A DNA stretch of 17,524 nt, taken from the NCBI GenBank assembly GCA_030606585.1, contig JAUWGD010000021.1, forward strand, positions 1 to 17,524. Direction: 5' to 3'. The stretch comes from Dehalococcoidales bacterium (GTDB lineage Bacteria; Chloroflexota; Dehalococcoidia; Dehalococcoidales; RBG-16-60-22). The position numbers and the translations under genes were made by a program. The notes beneath the pieces are model-generated. The model was given only the letters and a program-made list of their open reading frames with translations, made no database searches and was not told where the DNA came from. Positions 1-7,353 of this stretch are shown here, piece by piece. Each line of letters opens with the position of its first letter. Position 1 is the stretch's first letter.

Positions 1-2
1 CG

Positions 3-671
3 GTACAGGCTTCCCCGACCAGTAAATCGGTAATGTGCATGGACGGCAACACCATCACAGCCTCGGCATTGATTATTGCCGGGGGTTCCGTACCCAGGAA
101 GCTGGGCGTTCCCGGTGAAGACAAGTTCCGGGGCAACGGCGTCATTAACTGCGCTTTCTGCGACGGCGGAGAGTTCGTCGACCGCGTGCTGGCGGTATGC
201 GGCGGCGGCGATGCCGGTATTACCGAGGCTCTCTACATGGCCAACCTGGCTTCCAGGGTTATTCTTATCGAGGCGATGCCGGAACTTACGGCCACCGCGA
301 TACTCCAGGATAGAGTCAAAGAAAATCCGAAAATCGAGGTGCGCTGCGGGGTAAAGGTCGAGGCAATCACGGGCGAAAACCAGATTGAGTCGATAGAAAT
401 CGTTACGGAAAATGGGCAAAAGGAGAGCCTGAAAGTGGACGGCGTCCTGGTGCATGTCGGCCTCGACCCCAATACCGATTACCTGGAAGGGGTTGTACCG
501 CTGGACGACCGGAAGCAGGTTATCGTGAATGAATCGATGGAGACCGGGATTCCCGGCATCTTTGCCGCCGGTGATATCAGGAGCGGCTCACCCGGACAGG
601 TAAGCACGGCAGCCGGCGATGGCGCCACCGCCGGCATGGCCGCCCAGAGGTTTCTCCAGCAGTTGAAATAA
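3..671 (+). CDS. Thioredoxin reductase-like FAD/NAD(P) oxidoreductase, 5' end missing
   Basis: This is the C-terminal two thirds of a pyridine-nucleotide-disulfide oxidoreductase of the thioredoxin reductase family; the open frame continues off the left edge, so the N-terminal FAD motif is not seen. What is visible is a redox-active CxxC (CAFCDGG, codons near 150-161), a Rossmann nucleotide-binding loop (CGGGDAG) and the closing FAD segment GIFAAGDI, followed by a GDGA patch that normally contacts the isoalloxazine. The family reduces thioredoxin or a related disulfide protein with NAD(P)H in the cytoplasm. The second-strand region reads VILIEAM and lacks the HRRxxxR patch that binds the NADPH 2'-phosphate in classical TrxB, so NADH or another donor is possible. 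The first internal ATG is at position 33, but similarity clearly starts before it. No thioredoxin gene is adjacent within the window. The family call is firm; the exact partner is unknown. Confidence 0.88.
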   Translation, partial: VQASPTSKSVMCMDGNTITASALIIAGGSVPRKLGVPGEDKFRGNGVINCAFCDGGEFVDRVLAVCGGGDAGITEALYMANLASRVILIEAMPELTATAILQDRVKENPKIEVRCGVKVEAITGENQIESIEIVTENGQKESLKVDGVLVHVGLDPNTDYLEGVVPLDDRKQVIVNESMETGIPGIFAAGDIRSGSPGQVSTAAGDGATAGMAAQRFLQQLK

Positions 672-720
672 ATACGCGAACTCGCTAAACCAAACCGGCT
701 CTGTAAAGGCAAATAAACCA

Positions 721-1929
721 ATGGATGAGGATGTATATTTTCATAAATATGTGACCTATCGCGCCTGGAAACAAAGCCTCCGGTTCAGAGTTTCACAGGA
801 GCTGTTCAGCAGCCACGATATAGACACCGGCACGAAGTTCCTCCTGCGTACTATCGTCGAGGCGGACTATGATAAACCACAGCGTATCCTCGACCTGGGT
901 TGCGGCTACGGGCCCCTGGGGCTGACACTGAAAAGTCTGCACCCCGACAGCCTCGTGCATATGGTCGACCGGGATGCCCTGGCCGTCGAATATTCACGGC
1001 AAAACGCCGAGCTAAACGAACTTGAGGGCATGGACATCTACGGCAGCCTGGGTTACGACGATGTGAAGCAAAACGACTTCAACCTTATTGCGGCCAACAT
1101 TCCCGGTAAAGCCGGAGAACCGGTGATAACCTACCTGCTGCGGGAAGCCGGCTGTCATCTGGCGCCCGGCGGGCTGGCGGCCATGGTGGTGGTAGCCCCG
1201 CTCGAAGAGACCGTCTTGAAAATACTCGAAAGTATACACGGGGTTGAAATTATTCTCCGGCGGAACAGGTCCGGCCACGCCGTCTTTCATTACCGGTTTT
1301 CCGGTGAAACCGCCTCTCCAAAGCCCGAACAAAGCGCGCTGGTACGCGGTTTATACCACCGTAAAGACGTAACGATGAGCGTGGGGAGCCTGGAGTACAA
1401 GATGCAGACAGTCCACGGCCTGCCGGAATTCGATTCTCTCAGCTACGGCAGTGAGGTGCTGGTGAAAGCTATAACTTACGCCAAAGGCTTAAAAAATCGC
1501 CGTGCGGTTGTTTTTAACCCGGGGCAGGGGCACATTCCGGTAATCCTGTGGAAGCTTATCCGACCGGAAAACTTAGACCTTGTCGATAGAGACCTGCTGG
1601 CCCTCAGGTATTCCCGACTCAATCTTATCCTGAACGAATACCCTGCCGAGCAGGTAAACGTCTCTCATCAGGTCGGTATCTCATCCCGGAATACAGAGAA
1701 GGTCGACCTCTTTATCGGCGTGTTGAGAGAAGAAGAGGGCAGAAATGCCACCTTTTTAACGCTTGACCAGGCGGCCGGGAGGCTTTCCGGCAACGGTATG
1801 ATATTACTATCGGCAGGCTCGACGGCCATCACCCGACTCGTCACTCATGCGGAGTCGCAGGGGCTGCTCCGTATCATCACGCGGGAGAGGTGGAAGGGCA
1901 ACAGCCTCCTGGTGCTGGGGCGCGCCTGA
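721..1929 (+). CDS. RsmC-like tandem class I SAM methyltransferase (two related halves)
   Basis: The 402-residue protein consists of two homologous Rossmann methyltransferase halves, as in RsmC/RlmG, which methylate guanine N2 in ribosomal RNA. The N-terminal half carries a clean SAM motif I (DLGCGYGPLG, residues 58-67) and an MVDRD segment ending the second strand (81-85). Its motif IV reads NIPG (126-129) where rRNA and DNA amino-methyltransferases normally have NPPF/Y. The C-terminal half repeats the pattern in decayed form: FNPGQGHIP replaces motif I (265-273) and LVDRDLLALRYSR (287-299) mirrors the N-terminal MVDRDALAVEYSR. In E. coli RsmC the C-terminal half is the active one, so the arrangement here is reversed. 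It lies 49 bases after the flavoprotein gene on the same strand and may be co-transcribed with it. The fold is certain; the rRNA target is inferred and the altered motif IV makes it uncertain. Confidence 0.72.
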   Translation: MDEDVYFHKYVTYRAWKQSLRFRVSQELFSSHDIDTGTKFLLRTIVEADYDKPQRILDLGCGYGPLGLTLKSLHPDSLVHMVDRDALAVEYSRQNAELNELEGMDIYGSLGYDDVKQNDFNLIAANIPGKAGEPVITYLLREAGCHLAPGGLAAMVVVAPLEETVLKILESIHGVEIILRRNRSGHAVFHYRFSGETASPKPEQSALVRGLYHRKDVTMSVGSLEYKMQTVHGLPEFDSLSYGSEVLVKAITYAKGLKNRRAVVFNPGQGHIPVILWKLIRPENLDLVDRDLLALRYSRLNLILNEYPAEQVNVSHQVGISSRNTEKVDLFIGVLREEEGRNATFLTLDQAAGRLSGNGMILLSAGSTAITRLVTHAESQGLLRIITRERWKGNSLLVLGRA

Positions 1930-1931
1930 TA

Positions 1932-1970
1932 TTTCAGTTATTTTCCCACGCTATTGAATTACGACTGAAA
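1932..1970. repeat. 7-bp perfect inverted repeat in intergenic region
   Basis: TTTCAGT at 1932-1938 and ACTGAAA at 1964-1970 are perfect inverted copies separated by 25 bases. They sit in the 124-base gap upstream of the URO-D-like gene, and the right arm overlaps the spacer of a promoter candidate. This could be an operator half-site pair or a weak RNA hairpin. No T-run follows, so it is a poor terminator. Confidence 0.3.
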
Positions 1971-1982
1971 CTCTGCTACCAT
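1954..1982 (+). promoter_or_regulatory. Candidate sigma-70-type promoter for the URO-D-like gene
   Basis: TTGAAT at 1954-1959 and TACCAT at 1977-1982 are separated by 17 bases, lying 71 bases upstream of the start codon at 2054. Each hexamer matches consensus at about four of six positions, so the call is weak. A transcription unit starting in this gap is plausible because the upstream gene ends at 1929. Confidence 0.3.
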
Positions 1983-2053
1983 GCAGTCGGCCCGCCTTAA
2001 TGATTTTCATGATATTTTACGTCAATATACCTGTATCGGGAGGAAACTAAGTA

Positions 2054-3301
2054 ATGAACAAAGCTGCCGAAGAACTGCGCCGCGAACGCGAAAAACGCGT
2101 TACCGACGCCATACAGTTGAAAATACCGGACAGGGTCCCGGTTATCTGCGCGATGGGCTACTTCCCCGCCAAATACACCGGTATACCCTGCTCCGCCGCT
2201 TACTACGACTTCGATGCCTGGTACGACGCCTATGAGAAGACCCTGCGGGACTTTCAGCCGGACATGATTTACCAGCAACCGTTCATGCCGGGGAAAGCGC
2301 TGGAAATACTCAACCCTAGGCAGATGAGATGGCCGGGATACGGGGTCGACCCATACCAGGGGCACCAGGCTATAGAAATCGATAATATGAAGGCGGACGA
2401 ACTCGACCTGTATATGGATGACCCGTCCGACTATATGCTGCGGACATTCATGTCCCGCACCAGCGAGCATATGGAAGGCCTTTCGCTGCTGCCGAAACTG
2501 GCCGACCTGGGCGGCGGCCCGATGGGCATACAGATGCTGGCTCTCGCTTTTTCCGAGCCGAAGCTGGTAAAAGCTATCAGCACTCTTCAGAAGACCGGCC
2601 GGGAGATGAAAAAGTGGCGTCCCAAGATAGATAAATTTAATCAAATGATACTGGACATGGGCTTTCCGCAGTATTTCCAGGGCGCCGCGATGCCACCCTA
2701 CGATGTAGTTTCACATTCCATGCGGGGGATGAGCGGCACCATGTTCGACATGTTCCGGCAGCCCGATAAGCTCATTGAACTCTGTGAATTTATACTGAAG
2801 AAGACACTTGAAAGGCCGCTGCCCCCGCCGAACGAGTACGGTAACATCAGATTTTTCATGACCAATACGAGAGGTTCCGATGACTTTCTCTCAAAGGAGC
2901 AGTTCGATACTTTCTACTGGCCCACGTTTAAAAAGCTTGTCATGACGCTTATCGAACGGGGAGTGACACCCTGCATCTTCTTTGAAGGCAACTTTACGTC
3001 CCGGCTCGAGTATCTCCTCGAGTTTCCTAAAGGGAAAATGCTGGCACGCTTTGATACGACGGACATTTTCAGGGCTAAGGAAATACTGAAAGACCATGTA
3101 TGCATCGAGGGGAATGTGCCGTCATCACTTTTACAGGTGGGAACGGTACAGGATGTAAAAGACCACTGCAAGAAACTCATCGACGTCATCGGTAAAGACG
3201 GCGGTTATATAATTTCGCCGCGCAGTTCTACCGACGAGGTGAACCCGGAAAACTTTAAGGCGATGATTGAATTCACCAAGGAGTACGGTAAATATCGTTG
3301 A
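2054..3301 (+). CDS. Uroporphyrinogen decarboxylase (URO-D) superfamily protein
   Basis: The 415-residue soluble protein belongs to the URO-D fold superfamily, which includes haem-pathway HemE and the corrinoid:coenzyme M methyltransferases MtaA/MtbA. Visible marks are the early KIPDRVPV segment (residues 23-30), FDTTDI (333-338), CIEGNVP (350-356) and the closing NPENFKAM followed by a KEYG tail. HemE's N-terminal RQAGRYxPEY signature is absent, so this is not the haem enzyme. The MtaA-type zinc ligands are also missing: the HxC site reads FFEG (309-312) and the later Cys region reads SPRSSTDEVNPEN. The likely role is a methyl-transfer or demethylation partner for a corrinoid protein, but the substrate is unknown and no corrinoid protein gene is in view. 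The start is fixed by GGGAGGA at 2038-2044, about nine bases before the ATG. It is followed after 19 bases by the ABC-F gene. Confidence 0.82.
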   Translation: MNKAAEELRREREKRVTDAIQLKIPDRVPVICAMGYFPAKYTGIPCSAAYYDFDAWYDAYEKTLRDFQPDMIYQQPFMPGKALEILNPRQMRWPGYGVDPYQGHQAIEIDNMKADELDLYMDDPSDYMLRTFMSRTSEHMEGLSLLPKLADLGGGPMGIQMLALAFSEPKLVKAISTLQKTGREMKKWRPKIDKFNQMILDMGFPQYFQGAAMPPYDVVSHSMRGMSGTMFDMFRQPDKLIELCEFILKKTLERPLPPPNEYGNIRFFMTNTRGSDDFLSKEQFDTFYWPTFKKLVMTLIERGVTPCIFFEGNFTSRLEYLLEFPKGKMLARFDTTDIFRAKEILKDHVCIEGNVPSSLLQVGTVQDVKDHCKKLIDVIGKDGGYIISPRSSTDEVNPENFKAMIEFTKEYGKYR

Positions 3302-3320
3302 AATACGGTGAAAATGCAAA

Positions 3321-5318
3321 ATGCTCAGCGTCACCAACATATCAAAATCCTATAGCGCCCGTTACCTCTTCAGCGGCATCAGCTTCAATGTCGGCATGGG
3401 AGACCGTATCGCCGTCATCGGCCAGAACGGCACGGGCAAGACCACGCTGTTCGACATTATTTCCGGCAATACGAGCCCGGATACCGGCAATATCGCCCTG
3501 CGCCGGGGCACCACCATCGGCTACTTGAGGCAGGATATCCAGCCCACTTCCCGACACAATCTGCTGGATGAAGTAATTGCTTCCTCCGCCAGTATCAATA
3601 CGCTGGCGCATAAAATCCAGATAATCCAGGAGGAACTGGCCGAGGAGAAAGACGAGGAAAATACAGCCGTACTGCTCCGTGAGCTGGGTGAACTCCAGCA
3701 CGCCTTCGAATCGACCGGCGGTTATAATGCCGAACACGAGGCCCGCATCATCCTTTCCGGCCTGGGCTTTGACGAATCGGAGTTCTACCGTCCCCTGTCC
3801 GAACTCAGCGGCGGGTGGCTTACGCGCGTCGAACTGGCCAAGCTCCTCTTTCTCAATCCCGACCTTTTAATCCTCGACGAGCCGACCAACCACCTCGACC
3901 TGGAGACTACCCGCTGGTTCGAGAATTACCTTATGACCTATCACGGCAGCGTTATCGTAACCTCGCACGACCGCGCCTTCCTGAATAAAGTGGCCAGGAA
4001 AATAATCGCTTTCGAAAGAGACGAGGTCGTCTTCTTCCGGGGCGACTATGACGGGTATATCCTTACCCGCGAGAAAGAACTGGAAACCAGAAAGGCCACA
4101 GCCAAGAGGCAGGAAGCCAGAATAAAGAAAGAAATGCGCTTTATCGAGCGTTTCCGCGCCAAGAACACCAAGGCAACCCAGGTGCAGAGTCGAATTAAAA
4201 AGCTCGAAAAGATGGAGAGGATAGTCGTGCCGAGGTCAACCAGGAAGATTGATTTCGACTTTCCGAAGCCTTCACGCAGCGGCCATGTCGTTATTACCCT
4301 TCAAAATATCGCCAAGTCGTACGATGAAAAAGTCGTTTACCGCGACCTTAACCTGGAGCTTAACCGGGGCGATAAGGTGGCGCTGGTGGGATTGAATGGC
4401 GCCGGAAAGACCACGCTCCTTAAAATCCTGGCCGGGGAACTGCCCTTCGAAAAAGGCGAGCGCGTGCTGGGCCATAACGTCTCCACGGCTTACTTCGCCC
4501 AGTACTATATCGAGCTCCTCAATCCCCGCAACTCCATCATCAACGAATTGCAGCAGATAGCCCCGGACGAACCGGAACAGAAGCTGAGGGGCCTGCTGGG
4601 GGCGTTTTTATTCAGCGGTGAGGACATTTTGAAAAAGGTAGGGGTGCTCTCGGGGGGAGAAAAGACCCGGCTGGCCATAGCCAAGATGCTGACCAGGCCG
4701 GCCAATTTCACCCTCATGGATGAGCCTACCAACCACCTCGATATTCCGTCACGGGAGATACTGACCGACGCCCTGCAGGCTTATAACGGCACGATTTGCT
4801 TCATCACGCACGACCGGACGCTGATTCGGGAAGTCGCCAACAAAATCATCGAAATCAAAGACGGTGAACTCCGGATATTCCCCGGGAACTATGACGATTA
4901 TCTCTACCGGCAAGAGGCTCCGGTAAAAGATGTCTCCGAGACACTCCGTGTCATCAGGAAAAGTACTCCTCCGGTCAGCACGGCGAAGAACCGCCAGCGC
5001 CAGCGTAAGATAATCGAGGGAGAACTGAGAAACAGGCATTACCGGGAAATCACCCCGGTGAAAAAACGGATTGCCGAAATTGAAAAGGAGACTTCAAAAA
5101 TTACCGGGCGTTTAGCCCAGATTGAGGCGCTGCTGGCCGACCCGGAGCATTATAAAAACAGCCGGAAGGTCGTGGAAACCAATCAGGAATACCGGACACT
5201 CAAGGATACTCTAAAAGCGATTACCGATGAATGGGACAGGCTCACCGCCGACGTTGAAAGTATGACCCAGAGCTTACAGGAGGAACTGGACAATATCGAT
5301 ATCCAGGCAGGAGAGTAA
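3321..5318 (+). CDS. ABC-F family ATPase (Uup/YdiF-like), no membrane domain
   Basis: The 665-residue protein has two fused ABC ATPase domains and no transmembrane segments, the hallmark of ABC-F proteins, which act on the ribosome in translation. Domain 1 has Walker A GQNGTGKTT (residues 34-42), signature LSGG (162-165) and Walker B LLILDEPTNHLD (182-193). Domain 2 has GLNGAGKTT (357-365), LSGGEKTR (443-450) and MDEPTNHLD (466-474). A charged helical linker (about 250-305) separates the domains, as in other ABC-F proteins. The tail after about residue 555 is a long Lys/Glu-rich probable coiled coil resembling the Uup C-terminal extension. The ATG is 19 bases after the URO-D-like stop, with GGTG about ten bases upstream, so the two are probably co-transcribed. 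A housekeeping translation factor is more likely than an antibiotic-resistance member; nothing in the context points to resistance. Confidence 0.92.
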   Translation: MLSVTNISKSYSARYLFSGISFNVGMGDRIAVIGQNGTGKTTLFDIISGNTSPDTGNIALRRGTTIGYLRQDIQPTSRHNLLDEVIASSASINTLAHKIQIIQEELAEEKDEENTAVLLRELGELQHAFESTGGYNAEHEARIILSGLGFDESEFYRPLSELSGGWLTRVELAKLLFLNPDLLILDEPTNHLDLETTRWFENYLMTYHGSVIVTSHDRAFLNKVARKIIAFERDEVVFFRGDYDGYILTREKELETRKATAKRQEARIKKEMRFIERFRAKNTKATQVQSRIKKLEKMERIVVPRSTRKIDFDFPKPSRSGHVVITLQNIAKSYDEKVVYRDLNLELNRGDKVALVGLNGAGKTTLLKILAGELPFEKGERVLGHNVSTAYFAQYYIELLNPRNSIINELQQIAPDEPEQKLRGLLGAFLFSGEDILKKVGVLSGGEKTRLAIAKMLTRPANFTLMDEPTNHLDIPSREILTDALQAYNGTICFITHDRTLIREVANKIIEIKDGELRIFPGNYDDYLYRQEAPVKDVSETLRVIRKSTPPVSTAKNRQRQRKIIEGELRNRHYREITPVKKRIAEIEKETSKITGRLAQIEALLADPEHYKNSRKVVETNQEYRTLKDTLKAITDEWDRLTADVESMTQSLQEELDNIDIQAGE

Positions 5319-5333
5319 TAATTACCCTGGAGA

Positions 5334-5352
5334 GCTTGTGTTTACACACAGC
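5334..5352. terminator. Weak hairpin at the convergent ABC-F / dsrC junction
   Basis: GCTTGTG and CACACAGC flank a short TTTA loop, giving a stem of about seven pairs with one bulged base. On the minus strand the loop reads GTAA. It overlaps the dsrC stop codon (5342-5344) in the 23-base gap between convergent genes, where a two-way terminator would be expected. No T-run follows on either strand, so intrinsic termination is doubtful. Confidence 0.25.
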
Positions 5353-5659
5353 CGGTGGGCTTGGGCACCCCGGCCCACTTGCAGGCGGACTGCGCCGGCC
5401 CGTTCGGGAACAGTTCGTATAATTTACTCAATTTAAAACCCGATTCTTTGATAAGCCTCCTTATCATCGGGCAAATACCGTTTCCCAGGTAATAATTTCT
5501 CAGGTAATTAATTGCCGTCCAGTGTTCTTCCGTTAACTCGTTAACATCTTCCAGGGCTGCATAAGCCCTGGCAACATCTTCATTCCACCGGTCGGTTTCC
5601 TGCATAAAACCGTTCTCATCGACTTCGTACGTATTGCCGGCCAGTTCCATCTGTGCCAT
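5342..5659 (-). CDS. dsrC: DsrC-like sulfur-carrier protein with both redox cysteines
   Basis: The 105-residue protein matches the DsrC/TusE/RspA family over its full length. The diagnostic C-terminal arm is complete: GPAQSACKWAG followed by PKPTGCV, with Cys93 and the penultimate Cys104 eleven residues apart. In canonical DsrC these two form the trisulfide made during sulfite reduction and the disulfide that returns to DsrMK. TusE-type members of tRNA thiolation lack the upstream cysteine, so this is a DsrC proper. It acts in the cytoplasm as a substrate of, or redox carrier to, the membrane complex encoded just upstream (dsrM and dsrK). The start has a strong AGAGGAGA site ten bases before the ATG, and a promoter candidate lies in the 80-base gap to dsrK, so it can be expressed separately. 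No dsrAB is in the window. Confidence 0.93.
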   Translation of the reverse strand: MAQMELAGNTYEVDENGFMQETDRWNEDVARAYAALEDVNELTEEHWTAINYLRNYYLGNGICPMIRRLIKESGFKLSKLYELFPNGPAQSACKWAGVPKPTGCV

Positions 5660-5696
5660 GAAAATTAATCTCCTCTCGGAAAGTTTTTACATAACC

Positions 5697-5725
5697 ATTT
5701 TACAGTTCTCACGTGTTGGAAGCAA
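5697..5725 (-). promoter_or_regulatory. Candidate sigma-70-type promoter for dsrC
   Basis: On the minus strand, TTGCTT (5720-5725) and TAAAAT (5697-5702) are exactly 17 bases apart, with the -10 box 37 bases upstream of the dsrC ATG. The -10 matches five of six consensus positions and the -35 only three. This would let the small carrier protein be made in excess over DsrMK. Confidence 0.42.
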
Positions 5726-5739
5726 GAATGTACCAGATG

Positions 5740-7353
5740 CTAAAGCTCTTCCCACTGGATGAAGGGCTTTTTCACATCGACCATGGCGTTAACGATTAAT
5801 TCCGCCAGGCCGCCGCAGATAATGCCGGATTTTTCTCTCGCCCCGTAGTAATCCAGCAAATCGCGGAACTGCAGCTTGCAGTTCAGGCACGGGGCGCAGA
5901 TGTACTTCTTTACCTCGGAGCCGGGCCGGTCGGCGAAGGCTTCAAGGACCTGTTTGAACTTCATCCTGCCGGCAACGTGCACCTTCCAGTCGGTAAAGTT
6001 GACATCGGACATCACGCTCAAGCCGCCACCGCCGCCGCAGCAATAGTTATCCACGCCGTGAGGCGTCATTTCGCGGAACTGCGGACACAGATAGCGGAGA
6101 ATCCGGCGCTGAGGTTCGACTATACCCAGGTTTCTGACCACGTTGCAGGGGTCGTGGAGCGTTACCGGAAAATTGTTCTTCGACGGGTCGAACTTGATTT
6201 TACCGCTGAAAACCAGGTTCTCCAGGAAGGTCATGACGCTCTCCCGCGGTATATCAAGGTCGCCGGTAAGCACCCGGTCGGCCACGGTCATAAAGGCCTT
6301 GTGCTGGTGCCCGCACTCCCCCATGACAATCTTTTTAACGCCGAGTTTTTTAGCAATCTGGGCATGCCTGATGGCTACCCTGGCCAGCTGGACATCGTCG
6401 TAGAACACCCCATAGTTGACGCCATCGTAGCCGGGTATTTCCGAAGAAAGCGTCCAGTTGATACCGGCGGCATTGCAGATAATACTGAAGGAAATGGGAC
6501 CCTCCGGAAAGGAGATAATGTCCCCGGCGCTGTGAATCAGCAGAATATCGGCGCCTTCCTTATCCCAAGGCGTCGAGACCTTCGTGCCGGTAGCCTCGGT
6601 AAATTCCTCATCCAGAAACTGTAAATTGTCTATGGCAACATCCGGCCTCAACCCGGTGGGAGAGCCAACCTCAAGCTGAAGCACCGTGCCCTTTTCGTGA
6701 AGCTCTTTAGGAGCCCAGCCCAGTTCCTGGCTAAAAAGTTTGCGCAATTCGCGGGTAATCAGGGCATTATCAACGCCCATGGGGCAGGACTGAGCACAGC
6801 GCCGGCAGAGATTACAACGGTAGCTCAACTCATACAATCTAGTGATGGTTGTCCAGTTAAGCTCGATATCACCGCCGGAAAGCTTTGCCCGCAGCTTGCC
6901 GACAGGCCTAACGTATTTGTTGACCAGTCGCCGGAATATCTCCGAGCGATAGGTGGGACGATAGAGGTCGTTCCTGCCACTGGCCAGGTAAATCGGGCAG
7001 GCATCACAGCACGTCTGACACTGAGCGCAGTAATCGATAGATAGCAGTAAAGGCTGCAGAAATGTCCAGTTATTCTCCTTGCTCAGGAGCTTTTTCATTC
7101 CCGAGACAAACTGCTCGACGTACTTCTTTTCTTCCTCTTTATTTTTCGTTTTGGGCAGGGCGGCATAGGAAACCACGCCATCGAGATTGCAGACCAGCCT
7201 TCCCCGCTGTTCTTCGGTAAGCTGCTTGAACCCAGGCAGTGCCTCTACTCTATCGTAGGGGGGAGGCAACGGTATTAGCTCGTTGGGATTGATTTCAATG
7301 AGCTGGGTATCCTCACCCCTGGCGATATCGGTTAATTTAAGCTTTTTCATCAT
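5740..7353 (-). CDS. dsrK: DsrK-like HdrD-family iron-sulfur protein (CCG domain)
   Basis: The 537-residue cytoplasmic iron-sulfur subunit belongs to the HdrD/DsrK/HmeD family. Two ferredoxin-type [4Fe-4S] sites follow CxxCxxCxxxCP: Cys109/112/115/119 and Cys180/183/186/190. The C-terminal half holds the CCG region that binds the non-cubane cluster of heterodisulfide reductase: ECGH (346-349), HDPC (400-403), CCGGGGG (438-444) and CAPC (486-489). The second motif has spacing C-x34-CC-x46-CxxC. In DsrMK this subunit exchanges electrons with DsrC's disulfide/trisulfide. It overlaps dsrM by 17 bases (stop of dsrM at 7337), indicating translational coupling, and dsrC follows after 80 bases. Two adjacent ATG codons begin it; the first is annotated. 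The DsrK assignment, rather than HdrD or HmeD, rests on the pairing with DsrM and DsrC. Confidence is high for the family and good for the role. Confidence 0.88.
   Translation of the reverse strand: MMKKLKLTDIARGEDTQLIEINPNELIPLPPPYDRVEALPGFKQLTEEQRGRLVCNLDGVVSYAALPKTKNKEEEKKYVEQFVSGMKKLLSKENNWTFLQPLLLSIDYCAQCQTCCDACPIYLASGRNDLYRPTYRSEIFRRLVNKYVRPVGKLRAKLSGGDIELNWTTITRLYELSYRCNLCRRCAQSCPMGVDNALITRELRKLFSQELGWAPKELHEKGTVLQLEVGSPTGLRPDVAIDNLQFLDEEFTEATGTKVSTPWDKEGADILLIHSAGDIISFPEGPISFSIICNAAGINWTLSSEIPGYDGVNYGVFYDDVQLARVAIRHAQIAKKLGVKKIVMGECGHQHKAFMTVADRVLTGDLDIPRESVMTFLENLVFSGKIKFDPSKNNFPVTLHDPCNVVRNLGIVEPQRRILRYLCPQFREMTPHGVDNYCCGGGGGLSVMSDVNFTDWKVHVAGRMKFKQVLEAFADRPGSEVKKYICAPCLNCKLQFRDLLDYYGAREKSGIICGGLAELIVNAMVDVKKPFIQWEEL

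Noticed and set aside
1997..2644. 215-codon minus-strand open frame opposite the URO-D-like gene
   Set aside because: Shadow of a real gene; no domain features and a low-complexity composition.
3321..5318. Antibiotic-resistance ABC-F protein
   Set aside because: The long C-terminal coiled-coil tail and operon context fit housekeeping Uup/YdiF-like members; no attenuator or resistance neighbour is seen.
5342..5659. TusE tRNA-thiolation protein instead of DsrC
   Set aside because: Both Cys93 and Cys104 are present; TusE-type proteins keep only the C-terminal one, and dsrMK is adjacent.
5977..6624. 215-codon plus-strand open frame opposite dsrK
   Set aside because: It is antisense to the strongly supported CCG/ferredoxin protein, has no recognisable domain and no proper ribosome site.
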